A DNA stretch of 64,000 nt from Maratus speciosus (GCA_963932465.1 OZ010793.1:258941196-259005195), one strand, 5' to 3'. Counted from the stretch's first letter, positions 35,896-47,300 are shown. Notes: a model not told the origin generated them from the sequence alone. A program made the numbers and translations.

Positions 35896-36120
35896 CAGTG
35901 AAGGCTCGTGACTGTCATATTTTGGGGCACTAAATGCATGGCGGACAGTATTCTTTTTTCCATTACTTTTTGAAAGAAAAAGATTACCTTCTTTAATGGT
36001 CGAATATTCTGCCAACAAGTATGGCAAAGATTTCTTTTAAAGCAATAGTGGTAAGAGAAGAATAAATTTGGCAGCTATGGATTTAGTGTCCCCCAAAATT
36101 TCAGTCACGAGCCACCACTG
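35896..36120. mobile_element. hAT MITE, 225 bp
   Basis: CAGTGAAGGCTCGTGACT at the left and AGTCACGAGCCACCACTG at the right are inverted, followed inward by 'tttggggcactaaa' and 'tttagtgtcccccaaaa', also inverted. Flanks (attgtaat and atgtaaca) look like a drifted 8-bp duplication. CAGTG... ends are typical of hAT. Confidence 0.8.
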
Positions 36121-36125
36121 ATGTA

Positions 36126-37115
36126 ACAATATATCTAACAAAAACATAGCTGTGAAAAAAGGGAGCCAAGTTCTGTAAAGACAACGGCAAGAAAAGAAGT
36201 GATATCTAAGTGGGTGCCAAGTTCAAATAAAATTCACTCAAACTTACCTACTGAAGTATTATAGCATTTTTTAAATTGTTTAGAAATAAAAATTATTGAT
36301 AGCATATTAATAATAAATCTAGAACTTGGCAAGTTTTTACCTACAAGTCTTTAATTTTTATTAATGACATTATTATATCTAAACTTGTTATTTCATATTT
36401 GGAAGCCTTCATTTGAGTGAGCTCCTTCCCCTTGAAGGATGGTGGGATAAAATATACCCCATTTAAATTTAACTGCAAAATGCCACATTGACACTAGAAT
36501 TCAGGACTAAAAAGTTTAATTTTATTAAATACCTGAAAAGAAGCTTTTACCCATTTTGAAATAAATTTGTTTTTAAATTCTGGTGTGATTGAAAAGCTCT
36601 TTGCCCCTGAAGGGTTAAAGAGGTGCAGTCTCTAGAGGTATGACCAAGAACAAGCGCAAAGGTATCTGACTCTTTCTCAGGCCTTTTAGTCTGTTTGCAT
36701 TGAGGTTTCCGAAGGGTGGGTGCTAGAGTGATAACCAAAGACGAGCGGGAATGTATTTGTGTATTTATTGGTTTATCAAATCTTTAACATGAGTCCTTTG
36801 TTTATAATAATAACTATATTAATTTTTTTATAATGACATTGTTGTTATATTAACATCATCATTTTATTAAGACATGAAATTTATAGGCATAACATTTATC
36901 AAAAACTTGCCAAGTTCTAGATTTATTATTAATATGCTATCAATAATTTTTATTTCTAAACAATTTAAAAAATGCTATAATACTTCAGTAGGTAAGTTTG
37001 AGTGAATTTTATTTGAACTTGGCACCCACTTAGATATCACTTCTTTTCTTGCCGTTGTCTTTACAGAACTTGGCTCCCTTTTTTCACAGCTATGTTTTTG
37101 TTAGATATCATTACT
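36126..37115. repeat. ~1-kb foldback element, 215-bp inverted arms
   Basis: The left arm (36,126-36,345: 'atctaacaaaaacatagctg' ... 'ctagaacttggcaag') is almost perfectly inverted at 36,899-37,115. The ~550-bp loop contains no supported gene. Within each arm, 'tctttacagaacttggctcc' and 'acttggcacccac' share a small repeated 'aacttgg' word. Confidence 0.92.
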
Positions 37116-37576
37116 TTTTGTACAGTTACAATATATTTAGACACTTTACTTAATGCTTTTTAATGTGTTTACATGAGACTATTTTATTCGCCAAGCAACA
37201 TTCAATTTTAATTTAAATTTCCTATAACAAACTATTTGGCTGTCAATTTGCGGCAGAAATCTATATTTTAATACTGCTACACTGAATGCATGTTTTAAAA
37301 CGAAATGTATTGATTCGAAATTTTTATTGTTTCTGAAACAACAATTCCTATTAAATTCCTATGTTAAATTTTCCTATTCAGTTTTCCAATTAAATATCCT
37401 ATAGCGGGGCCTGCTTTTTTGTACTGAAAGTGAAAAATAAAGTTATGTGCTTATGCCACACTATGTATCATTCATCCATGGGTGCGGGCAAAGAGGCAGT
37501 GCAGAGGAAGGACATTACCCCTCCCTGGATTTTCAAATTTAATTAACTAAATAAACTTTTCTCTGATGATTTTGAA
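37116..37576. other. AT-rich DNA, no feature recognised
   Basis: Interior of copy B without a supported frame or element end. Confidence 0.5.
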
Positions 37577-38510
37577 AATAACAAGTGGGTAAGTGTTATC
37601 ACAGATCGCACAGAGGGTTTCGTTTAATATTCCTTTAAAAACACTTTATCCTTTTGAAAAATCTGTTAGTTCCAAATTTCGCAACCAGGGGTGCACTCTA
37701 TTCTAAACAAACCTCTATCCGAATGAAACTCCGTTTTACATACTATCCGTAGATATTTTAGTCGAGGGGATTGAGCCCATAGCACCCGAGATCAGTAGGC
37801 GCCTCTGGCGATAAAAAGTGGAACTAAAATATGTAAGACTATGGTGCATAATATGAAAGAATGGTCAAAGGGGTTTCGGCAAAAGTTGAAAAAGTGCTCC
37901 CCCGCGTGAAAAGGGCGGAGGTTAGAAAAACTGCTTAAAATACACAAGTTAGAGCCCGGAGGAGTAAATAATATAAGACTTTTTGAAAATTTTATGATTT
38001 GTCGTGTGGTCTGAGGTATTCAGCTATACGTATGAAAAAAGTCATGTCTCCAACTTAATTAATGACTCCCTTAGAAAGAATTGCTTAAAATACATATGTG
38101 GTAGCTCAAAGGGTTAAGCATAAGACTTTTTCAAGATTTTATGATTTGTCGCCTGGCCTCAGGTGTTCTGCTATAAGTATGCAAAATTTCAAATCTGCAA
38201 TTTAATAAGGGGCTCAGTTAGAAAGAATTGCTTAAAATACGCATGTGGAAGCCCAAACGGTTAAATGTACGACTTTTTCAAAATTTTATGATTTCTCGTT
38301 TGATGTGAGGTTTTCATCTATAAGTGTGCAAAATTTCACGCCTCCAACCTATTTAGGGGCTCACTTAGAAAGGATTGCTTAAAATACACATGTGACACCC
38401 AAAGGGTTAAATTTACAACTTTTTCAAAATTTTATGATTTGTCATTTGATGTGAGGTGTTCAGCTGTAAATATGCAAAATTTCACGCCTCCAACATGTAT
38501 AGTTTCTGAG
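37577..38510. repeat. Dispersed block, second copy of 23,165-24,030
   Basis: Same lead sequence and the same change into ~150-bp tandem units. It ends 'catgtatagtttctgagaacgg', the same exit as the 146-bp array at 14,260. The shared exit suggests that the units belong to one transposable family. Confidence 0.88.
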
Positions 38511-38589
38511 AACGGGCTCTGTGACGGACATAATATCTCAATTTGTTGATTTTCTGTAAGCAAGTAAACCCAGATAAACCCCCAGTAAG

Positions 38590-40030
38590 TAGATAGGTTT
38601 ACAATGGAAGTCTATGGGAATTTGGCGAAATATTAGAGGTATCGCCAAGGCGGCGTCACTTTTGGCGACTGATTTTGGCCGCCAAATTTGGCTATATATC
38701 ACCATGTTGGTGAGAAACTTGGCGGTATTTGGCGACAGAACAGCGTCCCTTCCTACGGCAAATTAAAATTTCGCCTAATAGACACAATGGTAAAGTAAAA
38801 ATGGGCACCCCTAGGTGGGTAATTCATAGATTTTCACAATTTTTTTATTTTTTTCCTTAGTTTTATAGTGTAAACGAACTTCGCACCAAATTTGAATTCT
38901 GTAGCTGCAGTAGATATACGAGATCTTTTTGATGAGTGAGTGAGTCAGTCAGTCAGTCAGTCAGTCAGTGGTAAAATTATCGATTATCAGACATTTTCAA
39001 ATGTCATTATCTCGGAAACTAATTATGCGTTATTTATAAAATTTTGGATTTTAGGTAATTAGGGTGGCCTTACTACACATTTCGTATAACAAGTACGTAG
39101 GTCACATAGATTTTCAGTTGTAGAGCATTGAAATTTGATGAAAACAGCTCGAAATGGTTCGTGTAAATAACACACGGCTATGTCAGGCGAACTTGGCTGA
39201 CACACTGCCGTGTGTCTAGATAACGCTATTATAAATTGTTTTGTTCTATAATTATATCATTTATTGATTGTTATTTCCTTTTAAAAATAATAGAAAATGT
39301 TTTGTTTATCACTTTATTTTGTTTTCATATTGAAATAAAAAAATAACGTGCTGTTATAGCACGCTATATGTAACTGGTATTCGAAAACGACATTTTCGCC
39401 GAATTGGCATAAAAAATCACGCCAAACCCGGTTCGTTTATGGCATCTGTGCCATAAATATAAACATTTTATTCATATATATAATATCATTGCTTTTTATA
39501 CACAATTTACTTTTGTTTGTATCCAAAAATAGGTAAGTGGCTTGTTAACACAAAATAAATTGTATAAATCTTTAAAAAATTGTTTGAGTATATGAAACAA
39601 TGAATAAGTTGCACGAAAATACGCATAAAAAGCTTACTTGTCTCGCCAAACCTATTTTCTCTACCTCGCCAAGGCTCTTATACAGGAAAAGTACTAATTT
39701 AATTTTTGAAGACTAAAAAGAATTAATGTAAATGTAAATTGTTTTTTTTTAAATCATGCTTTCATTAAAATTCACAAAAATTTAGAAAATATATATATTT
39801 TTTAAATGCACTAAATGGTAGAAAAGTCTTGAAAAAAGCCTTAAATGCACGGAGTTTAAATTTAATTCGGTGAGTTCAATTATGGAAGATAAATGGATTT
39901 AAATGGGAATTTTGCCAAGTTAGACAGCTATCTCCAAGTTGGCTTCATATATAGAAATTTTTTTGCCGCCAAATTTGGCGATATTTCGCCATGTTGGCCA
40001 AAGTTTGGTGATATCATGGTAAACACCTGC
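38590..40030. repeat. Fragments of the CGACAGAACAG family and interspersed AT-rich DNA
   Basis: 38,590-38,755 contains 'tttacaatggaagtctatgg' and 'cggtatttggcgacagaacag', matching 3,895-4,060 in reverse. 39,890-40,030 holds a diverged 'tgccgccaaatttggcgatat' relative. Between them is a GTCA microsatellite and no gene. Confidence 0.6.
38932..38969. repeat. (GAGT)n/(CAGT)n tetranucleotide microsatellite
   Basis: 'gtgagtgagt' then about seven 'cagt' units. It is followed by 'attatctcggaaacta', a phrase that often follows such repeats in dispersed arthropod sequences (from general experience). Confidence 0.9.
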
Positions 40031-40602
40031 CATTAGTACTTTTCTAAAAATACTCATTGTTGAAGCTAATGCTGATTTCTCTATAGAAATTCAAACGTAA
40101 CCATTAAGTAATTCACCCCCCCCCCCCTTCCGTTGAACCCTTAGGGATCGAATTTCAAAAAAAAAAAAAATCAATGTCCAATTCATATATTGCCCTCAGG
40201 AATACATATATATTCCAAATTTCAAAACTCTATGTCAACAGAAAGTGGGTGAAAAATGAATCACAAGATTTGAGTGCCACAGACAAATATAATTGTAAGT
40301 TAAAAGAAAGCATGTAAAAAAAAAAAAATAAATAAACAAAATAAGAAGAAATGATGCTATAAAGCAAAATATTTTATTAAACATCATATAATTGTTTCTA
40401 ATTTTCACACGCGAAATATAAAATATACTTTTGGCGGTTAAAAAAAGCTATTGAGAGATTACATCTCTCTCAAAAAAAATGAAAGTCTTGAAAAAAGTCG
40501 CTCAAAAAAGTCTTGAGCGCAAAATCTCAAATCAAAGTTTTTATGCCTTTTTTCTTTCTTTTCCTGTTTGATTAAATTTAAATATGTTTTATGGCACTTC
40601 AA

Positions 40603-40966
40603 TATTGCTGAGTGCGTATTTATTTTTATTTGCTCCATGTGTTCAAACCAGTTGTCTACGAAAACATCAACCGGTGAAAGTGATGCACACCAAATTTCTG
40701 TGACGTATGCGGATAAATTGTGCTTTTTTATCAGTTTTTTTATATACTTTTTAAACGATTTGGAACTTATTTTTCATAGTAGGTGCATTCAGTAGGCGAC
40801 CCTCATAGGTACCTTCTAGTGCAATCAGAAACGAAATCCAACAAATATTTTTTGAGTTATGCTTGACGAAAGGTTTTTATTAGGACATGGCGTTAATATC
40901 CATCGTAGTTGTAATGCATCCATACAGTAATATTTCACTGAGTATTAGCCTTCGCTTCGCTCAGAC
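40603..40966. repeat. 5'-terminal block of the Helentron-like family (copy B)
   Basis: Matches 15,108-15,491, with a ~17-bp deletion near 40,880 relative to copy A. It ends 'cttcgcttcgctcagaca'. Confidence 0.9.
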
Positions 40967-40967
40967 A

Positions 40968-41306
40968 ATTATCATTTAAATGGGTTTTTTGTTGGAGCTC
41001 TCAAAAAATAATACTTATTAAATATAAAAATATTAAGATAAGAGTTCGGGAATTCCGGGAGTATTCAAGGGGCGTGAGAGTGGACCCACAGGGGTGCAAT
41101 TTTCAAACTTTTATGAAATCCCTCGTGATATATCTTTGAAAATCTCTCTGACTACTCTTTCATATTATGAACCTTTCTTGCCCCAAAATTGAATTTTGGG
41201 GGTGGGGAGGGGTGAACAAATTTTTAAAACCGTAGCGATTTCTATAATAAATATAATTTTAGATGTGGATTTTTTTTTTTTTTTTTTTTTTTTTTATGGA
41301 GCCTTC
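40968..41306. repeat. Host satellite fragment between copy B and the second hAT
   Basis: Reverse complement of about 24,410-24,725. It starts 'attatcatttaaatgggttttt' (joined in the uninterrupted copy to the sequence ending at 28,447) and ends with the hAT target duplication gagccttc. A poly-T run of ~24 lies at 41,271-41,295. Confidence 0.9.
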
Positions 41307-41512
41307 CAGTGGTGGGATTCAAATAATTTAACAACTGGTTCGCTGCCGAATGAATTTTGATGTAAGATCATGAAAGGAAAATGAAGCATCACATAGATTA
41401 GGAAACACTTTCCAATATTATAAGAACATTGTTATAAAACTGATATTTTGGTATAGTAAAAAAAAATTCTAAAACATGTTTCCTAGTGAAGCGACGTAAT
41501 TTATTTAATAAA

Positions 41513-42545
41513 CTAGCTGACCCGCTCGGTGTTGCCCGTGCCCGTGACAATAACTTTAAATGACAGTCAAATTTGTATGATTTTATATCTTTAATTCCAT
41601 TTTGTCTGAAGTTATATTTTTAAATAAAAAAAAATGGCGAAAAAATGTTGAATTGAAAGTATATGCTATTTAATATTTTATTTTCTGCGTAATTTGATTT
41701 CTGGAGTCTATGACAGAAAGCGAGCGAAACCGAAATGAAACACGCAGATTTTTACTGATTTCTTCGAAATTTTCACACATTTTATTTTGTAAAAAATATT
41801 TTTACCTGTCTGAACTTTCAAAATTTTAATTGATGATCTGAATCTCATCTATTGAGATGCTCTAAAAAGTTAAGGTTTAATTACGGTGTTTAGACGGACG
41901 TTTAGTTACTTTTAGCGTAGAAAAAATATAGTCTACGTGAAGCGCGAAGTGACCTGCATTTGACAGTATATTTGTAAGGGTTGAGAAAACAATATTTTTA
42001 AAAATCGATAGCACCATAGATTAAAAGACGGTTTCTATGTTGAGCATATTTTTGGTTTCTCGGTACCTCTAAAATTGCGTCCTGCAGAGACGTTACTATA
42101 AGGGGTCAAAACGACCCTTTAACTTATTTTTTCGAAGGGTTAACTGCGATATTTTTAAAATTGATTGTGGCATTTGAAACATAGAGTGTGATCTTTTAGA
42201 ATATGTCTTCCGTTTTTAACTTTACAGTGGTTTGGCCGATGGAAGTTAATAAATCATGACAAAATATCACCGAAAATTCCTTTTTTGCTCCTGATACGTA
42301 AATAGGGCGTCTGCGCACGTGCGAGCGTTTTTTTTCTCTCGGAAGAAGAGAGATGAGTTTTCAATGAGCGTTCTTTGTAATTTTTAATCAATAACTCAGC
42401 TAATTATTAGAAATTTAAAATTCTCAGTCCCAGGTGCACCAAGAGAGGCCTTAGACTAACTTCTCACAAATTTTCGGCCTTGTACGTGCCGTAGATTTTG
42501 CCTACCATCGCAGACACACACACACAGAGAAACTTATAGTATAGA
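41513..42545 (-). mobile_element. Non-autonomous Helitron, 1.03 kb
   Basis: On the - strand it starts TCTATACTATAAGTTTCTC (42545) and ends GCAACACCGAGCGGGTCAGCTAG (41513; a GC-rich hairpin-forming tail, given here within 23 letters as two parts: GCAACACCGAGC and GGGTCAGCTAG). Flanks are A before TC and T after CTAG, the canonical Helitron insertion. 'CTAGCTGACCCG' starts are widespread in arthropod Helitrons. No coding frame. Confidence 0.85.
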
Positions 42546-42668
42546 TATTCCGAAATCATGAAACTTTGATCAAAATTTCTATCAGAAAATGCATCAAAAC
42601 AGTAGAAATTTGAGCTTAAGAACTCACTTATGTTCATGATCTAAAGTTGCAATCAGCTAGATATTTAA

Positions 42669-42897
42669 CACGTTCACGCCGGCGCGGTGGGTCACACTCG
42701 ACTGTCTCAGAGCTGGCAAGTCTCCGGCCTTTTGGATACCAGTATTTTAATACAGAAAATGTTGTTTTATTTAATTAGAGATATTGGGCGGTTCAAAGGA
42801 TCAACATTTTCTCTAAAATAACAGTGGTGTGCAAAAAGCAGGAGACTTGACAACTCTGAGACAGTAGAGTGTGACCCACTGCGCCGGCATGAACGCG
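42669..42897. mobile_element. piggyBac-like MITE, 229 bp
   Basis: Perfect TTAA on both sides (42665-42668 and 42898-42901). Ends CACGTTCACGCCGGCGC and (reverse complement) CGCGTTCATGCCGGCGC, then 'gtgggtcacactc' inverted. The terminal inverted repeats are about 45 bp. Confidence 0.9.
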
Positions 42898-43510
42898 TTA
42901 AATAACTATAGCAAGAGCTTCGGATATTAATGAAGTTTCTAACCTCGTGAGAATACTAACTCACTGAATGTCAACCATTCATTTTTACATCCTTGTGCTG
43001 GTGATAAATGCTTGTAATTTCTCGTAGTTAATCTCGATAAAGTCGCCCTTATGAGTGGTAAGTGCTTGATTTCTGGCTATTTTTTAATGCGAGTATTGTG
43101 TTAGGTTTTGTCACCAAAGCCGCAAATTTCGCCGAGATATTCGCCAATGTCGTCTTCCTTAATTAGACTTAAATGGCTCTAAAATTATTTTTGTAGTAAC
43201 AATAATGCACACGAGAAGAAGATATATCTGGAAATTTTGTATCAATAATAAAATTTAGCTCGGTTTAAAAGCATTCAACATCTTTTAAAAACCTTTCATT
43301 CAATAACTGTCCATGGATAACAATTGTTGATGAAATAAATTCATCAGCTCACTATACATTTTCGGATTGAAAGCAGCAAAAATATACTCAAATTGTTTTG
43401 AGTATCCTGTGACTTATTAGTGAGAAAATAACTTTATATTTATGACGTTGAAAGTTAAAAGAAGTATTCAAAAAGCTAGTATATTTTTTCATATAGTTAA
43501 CACTTAAATA

Positions 43511-44336
43511 CACTCATGTCCAAAATTAAGGTCACAAACATAAAATCTGTGAAAACTGATGAACTATTCTCTGTGCTGCCACGAAATTTGACACAGAGGT
43601 ATATTACAAGGGGAGAAAGAATACAGCAACATAACAATATGGAAAAGATTTTAATTGTGAATTAAGAAACAGGGTACATCAAAAAGTGTTGAATCATGAA
43701 TCAGAGAAAGCACTTATCTCGGGAAAAGTCTGTCTAACCGTGCACTGCTGTACAAGTCTCACAACGAGCTCTCATACTGTTTATGAGCGGGTAAATAAAT
43801 GTTTGTGGCAGCAAAGCCCATTTTTCCAAAGGCGTGGCTTTTAAGTCCTGGGAGGGGTGTTACACTGTGCAATTGCTCTTCCTAGACCATCCCAAACATG
43901 TTCAATAGGTTTGAGGTCCGGAGACCTCGAGGGCTAATTCATAGGGCGAATATTCTCTTCTTTAAGAAAATCATCAACAGTGCGAGCTCTGTGTGGCTTC
44001 GCATTATCGTCCGAAAACATGAATTTCGGGCCTACAGCACCACGGAACAACCTCACATAGGCTTCTTGGAACTCATCCCTATAATGATGTGCATTGACAG
44101 TACCTGCATCGAAGACGTGCAGTGGTATACGACTCCCCAACATTATTCTGCCTCAGACAAGGATTCCTTTACCACCAAATCTGTCGATTTTTTTACGTAG
44201 GAAAGATGATAGCGAGTGCCACGTTTTCCCTCGATGAAGTTTTCTTTGTCTTTGCTCGAACATTATTGGATGTGCACTTCTTTCTTAATGCAAATTCACT
44301 ATCAAAGTATAGGAACCCATTCTTTTAGAGCTTTTT
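43511..44336 (-). pseudogene. Tc1/mariner transposase, degenerate
   Basis: The 3' terminal repeat CACTCATGTCCAAAATTAAGG begins at 43511 next to TA. On the - strand, coding traces run from ~44,330 (FDSEFALRK, first catalytic Asp region) through 'PLHVFDAGTVNAHHYRDEF' to 'FSDDNAKPHRA' (~44,010, second Asp). Then comes an in-frame TAG in place of the usual Trp codon near 43,937, followed by 'SPDLKPIEHVWD' with the third acidic residue (Glu) at ~43,901. At least one frameshift and another stop (near 44,145) disrupt it. The N-terminal DNA-binding part and the other terminal repeat are not visible. Confidence 0.88.
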
Positions 44337-45009
44337 AAGCCAATTCGACTAATCTTTATTATGTTTGATACATTAGAAAGTTTGTCAACTTCTCTTCTCC
44401 CACTATATTATGTCTAGCTTTGAAAACCTCTTTTTCATTTCTGTTGAACTTGCAACAATGATTTTGACAATATACTTAACCTTTTGCATACTTTACAAAA
44501 CTTCCATAGTTTTAGAAAAATATTAAAAATATAGTCAATAAATCCTCGATAATCATTAATATTAAGTATCATTAAATATAAATAATAATTCTTCAGCTGC
44601 TTTCAATAGAAGTATTACATTACTACTCCAATATTCCAGTAAACTGACGGAGAAAAAACCGTAGTTCATTGCTATATTCAAATTCACTACAACTTTGTTT
44701 TTAAATATTCAGAATTCAGTAGCCTAATATATATTTTTTAATTCGTTATGTTGTTTTTAAAAAACATGCTCCCTAGCTCACTAAAACACATTATCTTTTA
44801 AAAGATTAATATTTTTTCAAGTTTCTGAAGTCATAAAACCCCTATCGGTTTTCTTTTGCATATGCTTTTTTCTTCCGAAGTATTTCGAACATTTTAATAA
44901 ATTTTATCATAAGTTTTCATCTTTTATGATGCTATTATTCTTGTGTCGCAGTGCTTTTGAAACACGAGCAATTTCATTTAAAATATACAGTCATCAAGGC
45001 AATATCAGT

Positions 45010-45803
45010 TATAAAATACGTAGGGCATCCCTTATTATCGCTGACCAAGAATTAATTCCTAAATCGTTAAATTTAGAATAATTCTAATTTTAAAAATATT
45101 TCAAATGCTGTTCTTCATTATCTTAGAAACCGTTTTTTTTCTTTAGAAAAAATTTAAAATTTATGCTGTCCTTTGGGTTTTATAACATATTTAGAAAACA
45201 AATTTTTGCATGAAAGAACCTTCTCGAGTTATGACATTTTGAATTTTAAGAATTTCTTACCATTTTTCGGTACAAAAAACAGGCCAGGCATCGCTGGAAA
45301 GTCGTAAAATACAAAATATCAAGACTCGGCAAGTTTAGACCATACAATGTTTTTTAATTTGTTAAAGTGCTATCACACGATGTGTCAAAGTTGCCGTTAC
45401 TTTCGAGCAACACCATGTTAAAACTAAGGCTTCAAAAAGTTGCACTATTTAGTGAGCAATGTTGCCTGTAACAGCCAATCAAATGCTTGGAAAACTGATT
45501 AGAGAAAAGCCTCTTCCTGAACTGCTTGAAAAACTAATGAGTCGTAGGCAGTTTTTGTCGCTTCAAATTTTCCCATGTAATAGCACTTTTAGAGCATGGA
45601 ATATGTTTTTTCTAAATATAACTTATGAGACTTAAGGATCTTGTTAAAATTTGTTACATTTACGAAAATAACTACTTTGATTTAAATTACTTCTAACATA
45701 TAAAGAACAATATTAAAAAAAAAATGCATTTGAAAGTATACCAATAAATCTAACGATTTAACTGGTAACTATTGATCACGAATCACAGGGAACGTTCCGT
45801 ATG
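45010..45803. repeat. Inverted-repeat element, ~0.8 kb
   Basis: The left 'atacgtagggcatcccttat' and 'cctaaatcgttaaatttag' are mirrored at the right by 'taaatctaacgatttaactgg' and 'agggaacgttccgtat'. The left part resembles 2,990-3,120. The interior is partly palindromic, and no gene is seen. It has a 'gcaatgttgcctgtaacagcc' region near 45,458 without further evidence. Confidence 0.55.
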
Positions 45804-45969
45804 TTTTCAAAAGAAGCAGCCAAAGCAAAGTACCTTTTATTCGAACATAAATAATTATTGTAAAGTTGAATAAGCATGGCATATAACTAGAATTAGCCTG
45901 GTCTACTGACTTGGGATTCTTCAAATCTTCAAAATTTCATTTTTTTAAAGTTGAATTTGCTTTTTACAG

Positions 45970-46145
45970 GAGTGATGAAAAAATATACAGTGTGGGAAAT
46001 TTCGAAAGTAACACCTAGATTCAGACTGAATGCTCCCGAAGCTGCCCTCCGCTTCGAGATTAAAAAGGTAACGAAGCTGCGTGAAGTGGAAACAAGAAAG
46101 AATTCGACGATGGCTGTTGCAGAATATTTCGACAATATAAATTAG
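45970..46145 (+). CDS. Exon-like frame, possible Argonaute PAZ-region fragment
   Basis: The frame follows a good 3' splice site (tttgctttttacag, AG at 45968-45969) and ends at TAG 46145, with an AATAAA at 46195-46200. About 57 residues read 'GVMKKYTVWEISKVTPRF' then 'EVETRKNSTMAVAEYFD'. Argonaute proteins enter the PAZ domain with a G-x-M-(K/R)-x-KY-x-V pattern and have a (T/S)VA-x-YF motif some 30 residues later. The fit is suggestive, but here the spacing is about 15 residues longer. Codon choice is more GC-rich than the surroundings. It lies inside the 41307-46559 hAT, so it may be a captured host exon or a remnant gene. The stop falls right after the YF motif, so it cannot encode a working domain. 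The identification is weak. Confidence 0.35.
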
Positions 46146-46559
46146 ATTTAAATGACGTATGAAAATCTTAGGAAATATTCGACGATGTTAAGTAAATAAA
46201 GCCGAAAATTGTTGCTTTTAAGCTAAATATCGATTGTGAAAAGTGCAACTAACTGTATTTTGTTTTGTCTTCGTATTAATAAATGTCAGTGTTCGTCTTA
46301 GAAATGAGTTATGATTAATGAATAGAAGTATCATCCCACAATAGTATATACTTTTTAAGAATGAAACAAGTCAGAACATGTCACAGTGTTATACTTAGAA
46401 AACACTGTTGTGCAGATAAACATTTAAAGAAAGTAGGTAAATGGCATTTAAAGTATAGTAGCAGGTTTTGGCATTTAAAGTATAATTTTAACAACTGGTT
46501 CGCTGAACTCAGCACGAGTTAATAACTGGTTCTAACTGACCGGCTGAATCCCACCACTG

Positions 46560-47300
46560 GAGCCTTCTGGTAATTATTTATTTAACATAAAAATTTTTAA
46601 AGTGAGGGCTGCGTGAATTTCGGGTCGAAAGAGTGGACCCACTAGGGGAGGGGTCGGGGAAGCAATTTTCAAACATTTTCTGAACCCGTCATGTGATATA
46701 TCAGCAGAAAGCTCTCGGATAACTCTTTCATATTATGACTTTCGTACCCCCTCCCCAATTTTGCTCCCACTGTGGGGTGGGGGAGTTTTCAAACTTTTTT
46801 GCATTTTTATCATTTTAGATCGGATTTTTTTTTTACGGAGCCATCCGGTATTATTTATAATATATGAAATTTCAAAAAGTTGGGTTGTATTCCGGGAAGT
46901 GCGGTAGTTGGCCCCTTGGGAGGGAACACTTTCGTAACTTTTACCGACATTCTTCATGTGATATATCATTAGAAAATCCACTTATTCATATTAAGAACCT
47001 ACTTGCCCTTTACCCACTTTGCCATCGGGCATTTTTCTAAATTTTGCTGACACTCCTCATGTTCCATATTGGAAAGACCTGTGACCACTTATTCATGTTA
47101 TGCACCACCCACGGGGATACTTTTCTAAATTTAGCCAAGACCACTTCATGTGACATATGGTTGGAAAGGTCTGTGACTACTTATTGATATTATGCACCTC
47201 CGGTGTCCCCCCCAGGGGTACTTCTCTATATATAGCCAAGACCCCTCATGTGACATATCGTTAAAAAGGTCTGAGTAATTATTGATGTTATGCACCTCCG
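46560..47300. repeat. Host satellite, right-hand portion
   Basis: Continues from 41,306 across the hAT: ~250-bp units to about 46,920, then inverted ~120-bp units ('cccctcatgtgacatatcgtt'). It is the reverse complement of 22.9-23.16 and 24.04-24.41 kb, but lacks the 23,165-24,030 block. This shows that block to be an insertion in the other copy. Confidence 0.9.

Larger units (their letters stand above)
28448..40967 (-). mobile_element. Helentron/Helitron2-like element, copy B, 12.5 kb
   Basis: On the - strand it starts TGTCTGAGCGAAGCGAAGG (40967 inward) and ends with an inverted CGCTCAGAC, the palindrome CCCTCTGAGGG and AAGTCCTAG at 28448. The two flanks join to the sequence still uninterrupted at ~24,735 to within one base. 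Only ~2.9 kb at the left and ~0.37 kb at the right match copy A. The interior has been filled by other elements: a TA-flanked transposon (32.6-35.8), a hAT MITE, a foldback and a dispersed satellite block. No Rep/helicase frame is seen. An alternative is a different superfamily with fortuitous Helentron-like ends. Confidence 0.68.
41307..46559. mobile_element. hAT element, 5.25 kb, with 8-bp target duplication
   Basis: Ends CAGTGGTGGGATTCA and TGAATCCCACCACTG are perfect inverted repeats. Flanks are a perfect gagccttc duplication (41299-41306 and 46560-46567). A subterminal 'ttaacaactggttcgctg' occurs near both ends (41329 and 46488). The uninterrupted paralogue near 24,405 (opposite strand) has the single target. 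No hAT transposase frame is visible. It carries a Helitron, a piggyBac MITE, a Tc1 pseudogene, an inverted-repeat element and an exon-like frame, so much of its length is nested insertion. Confidence 0.9.
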
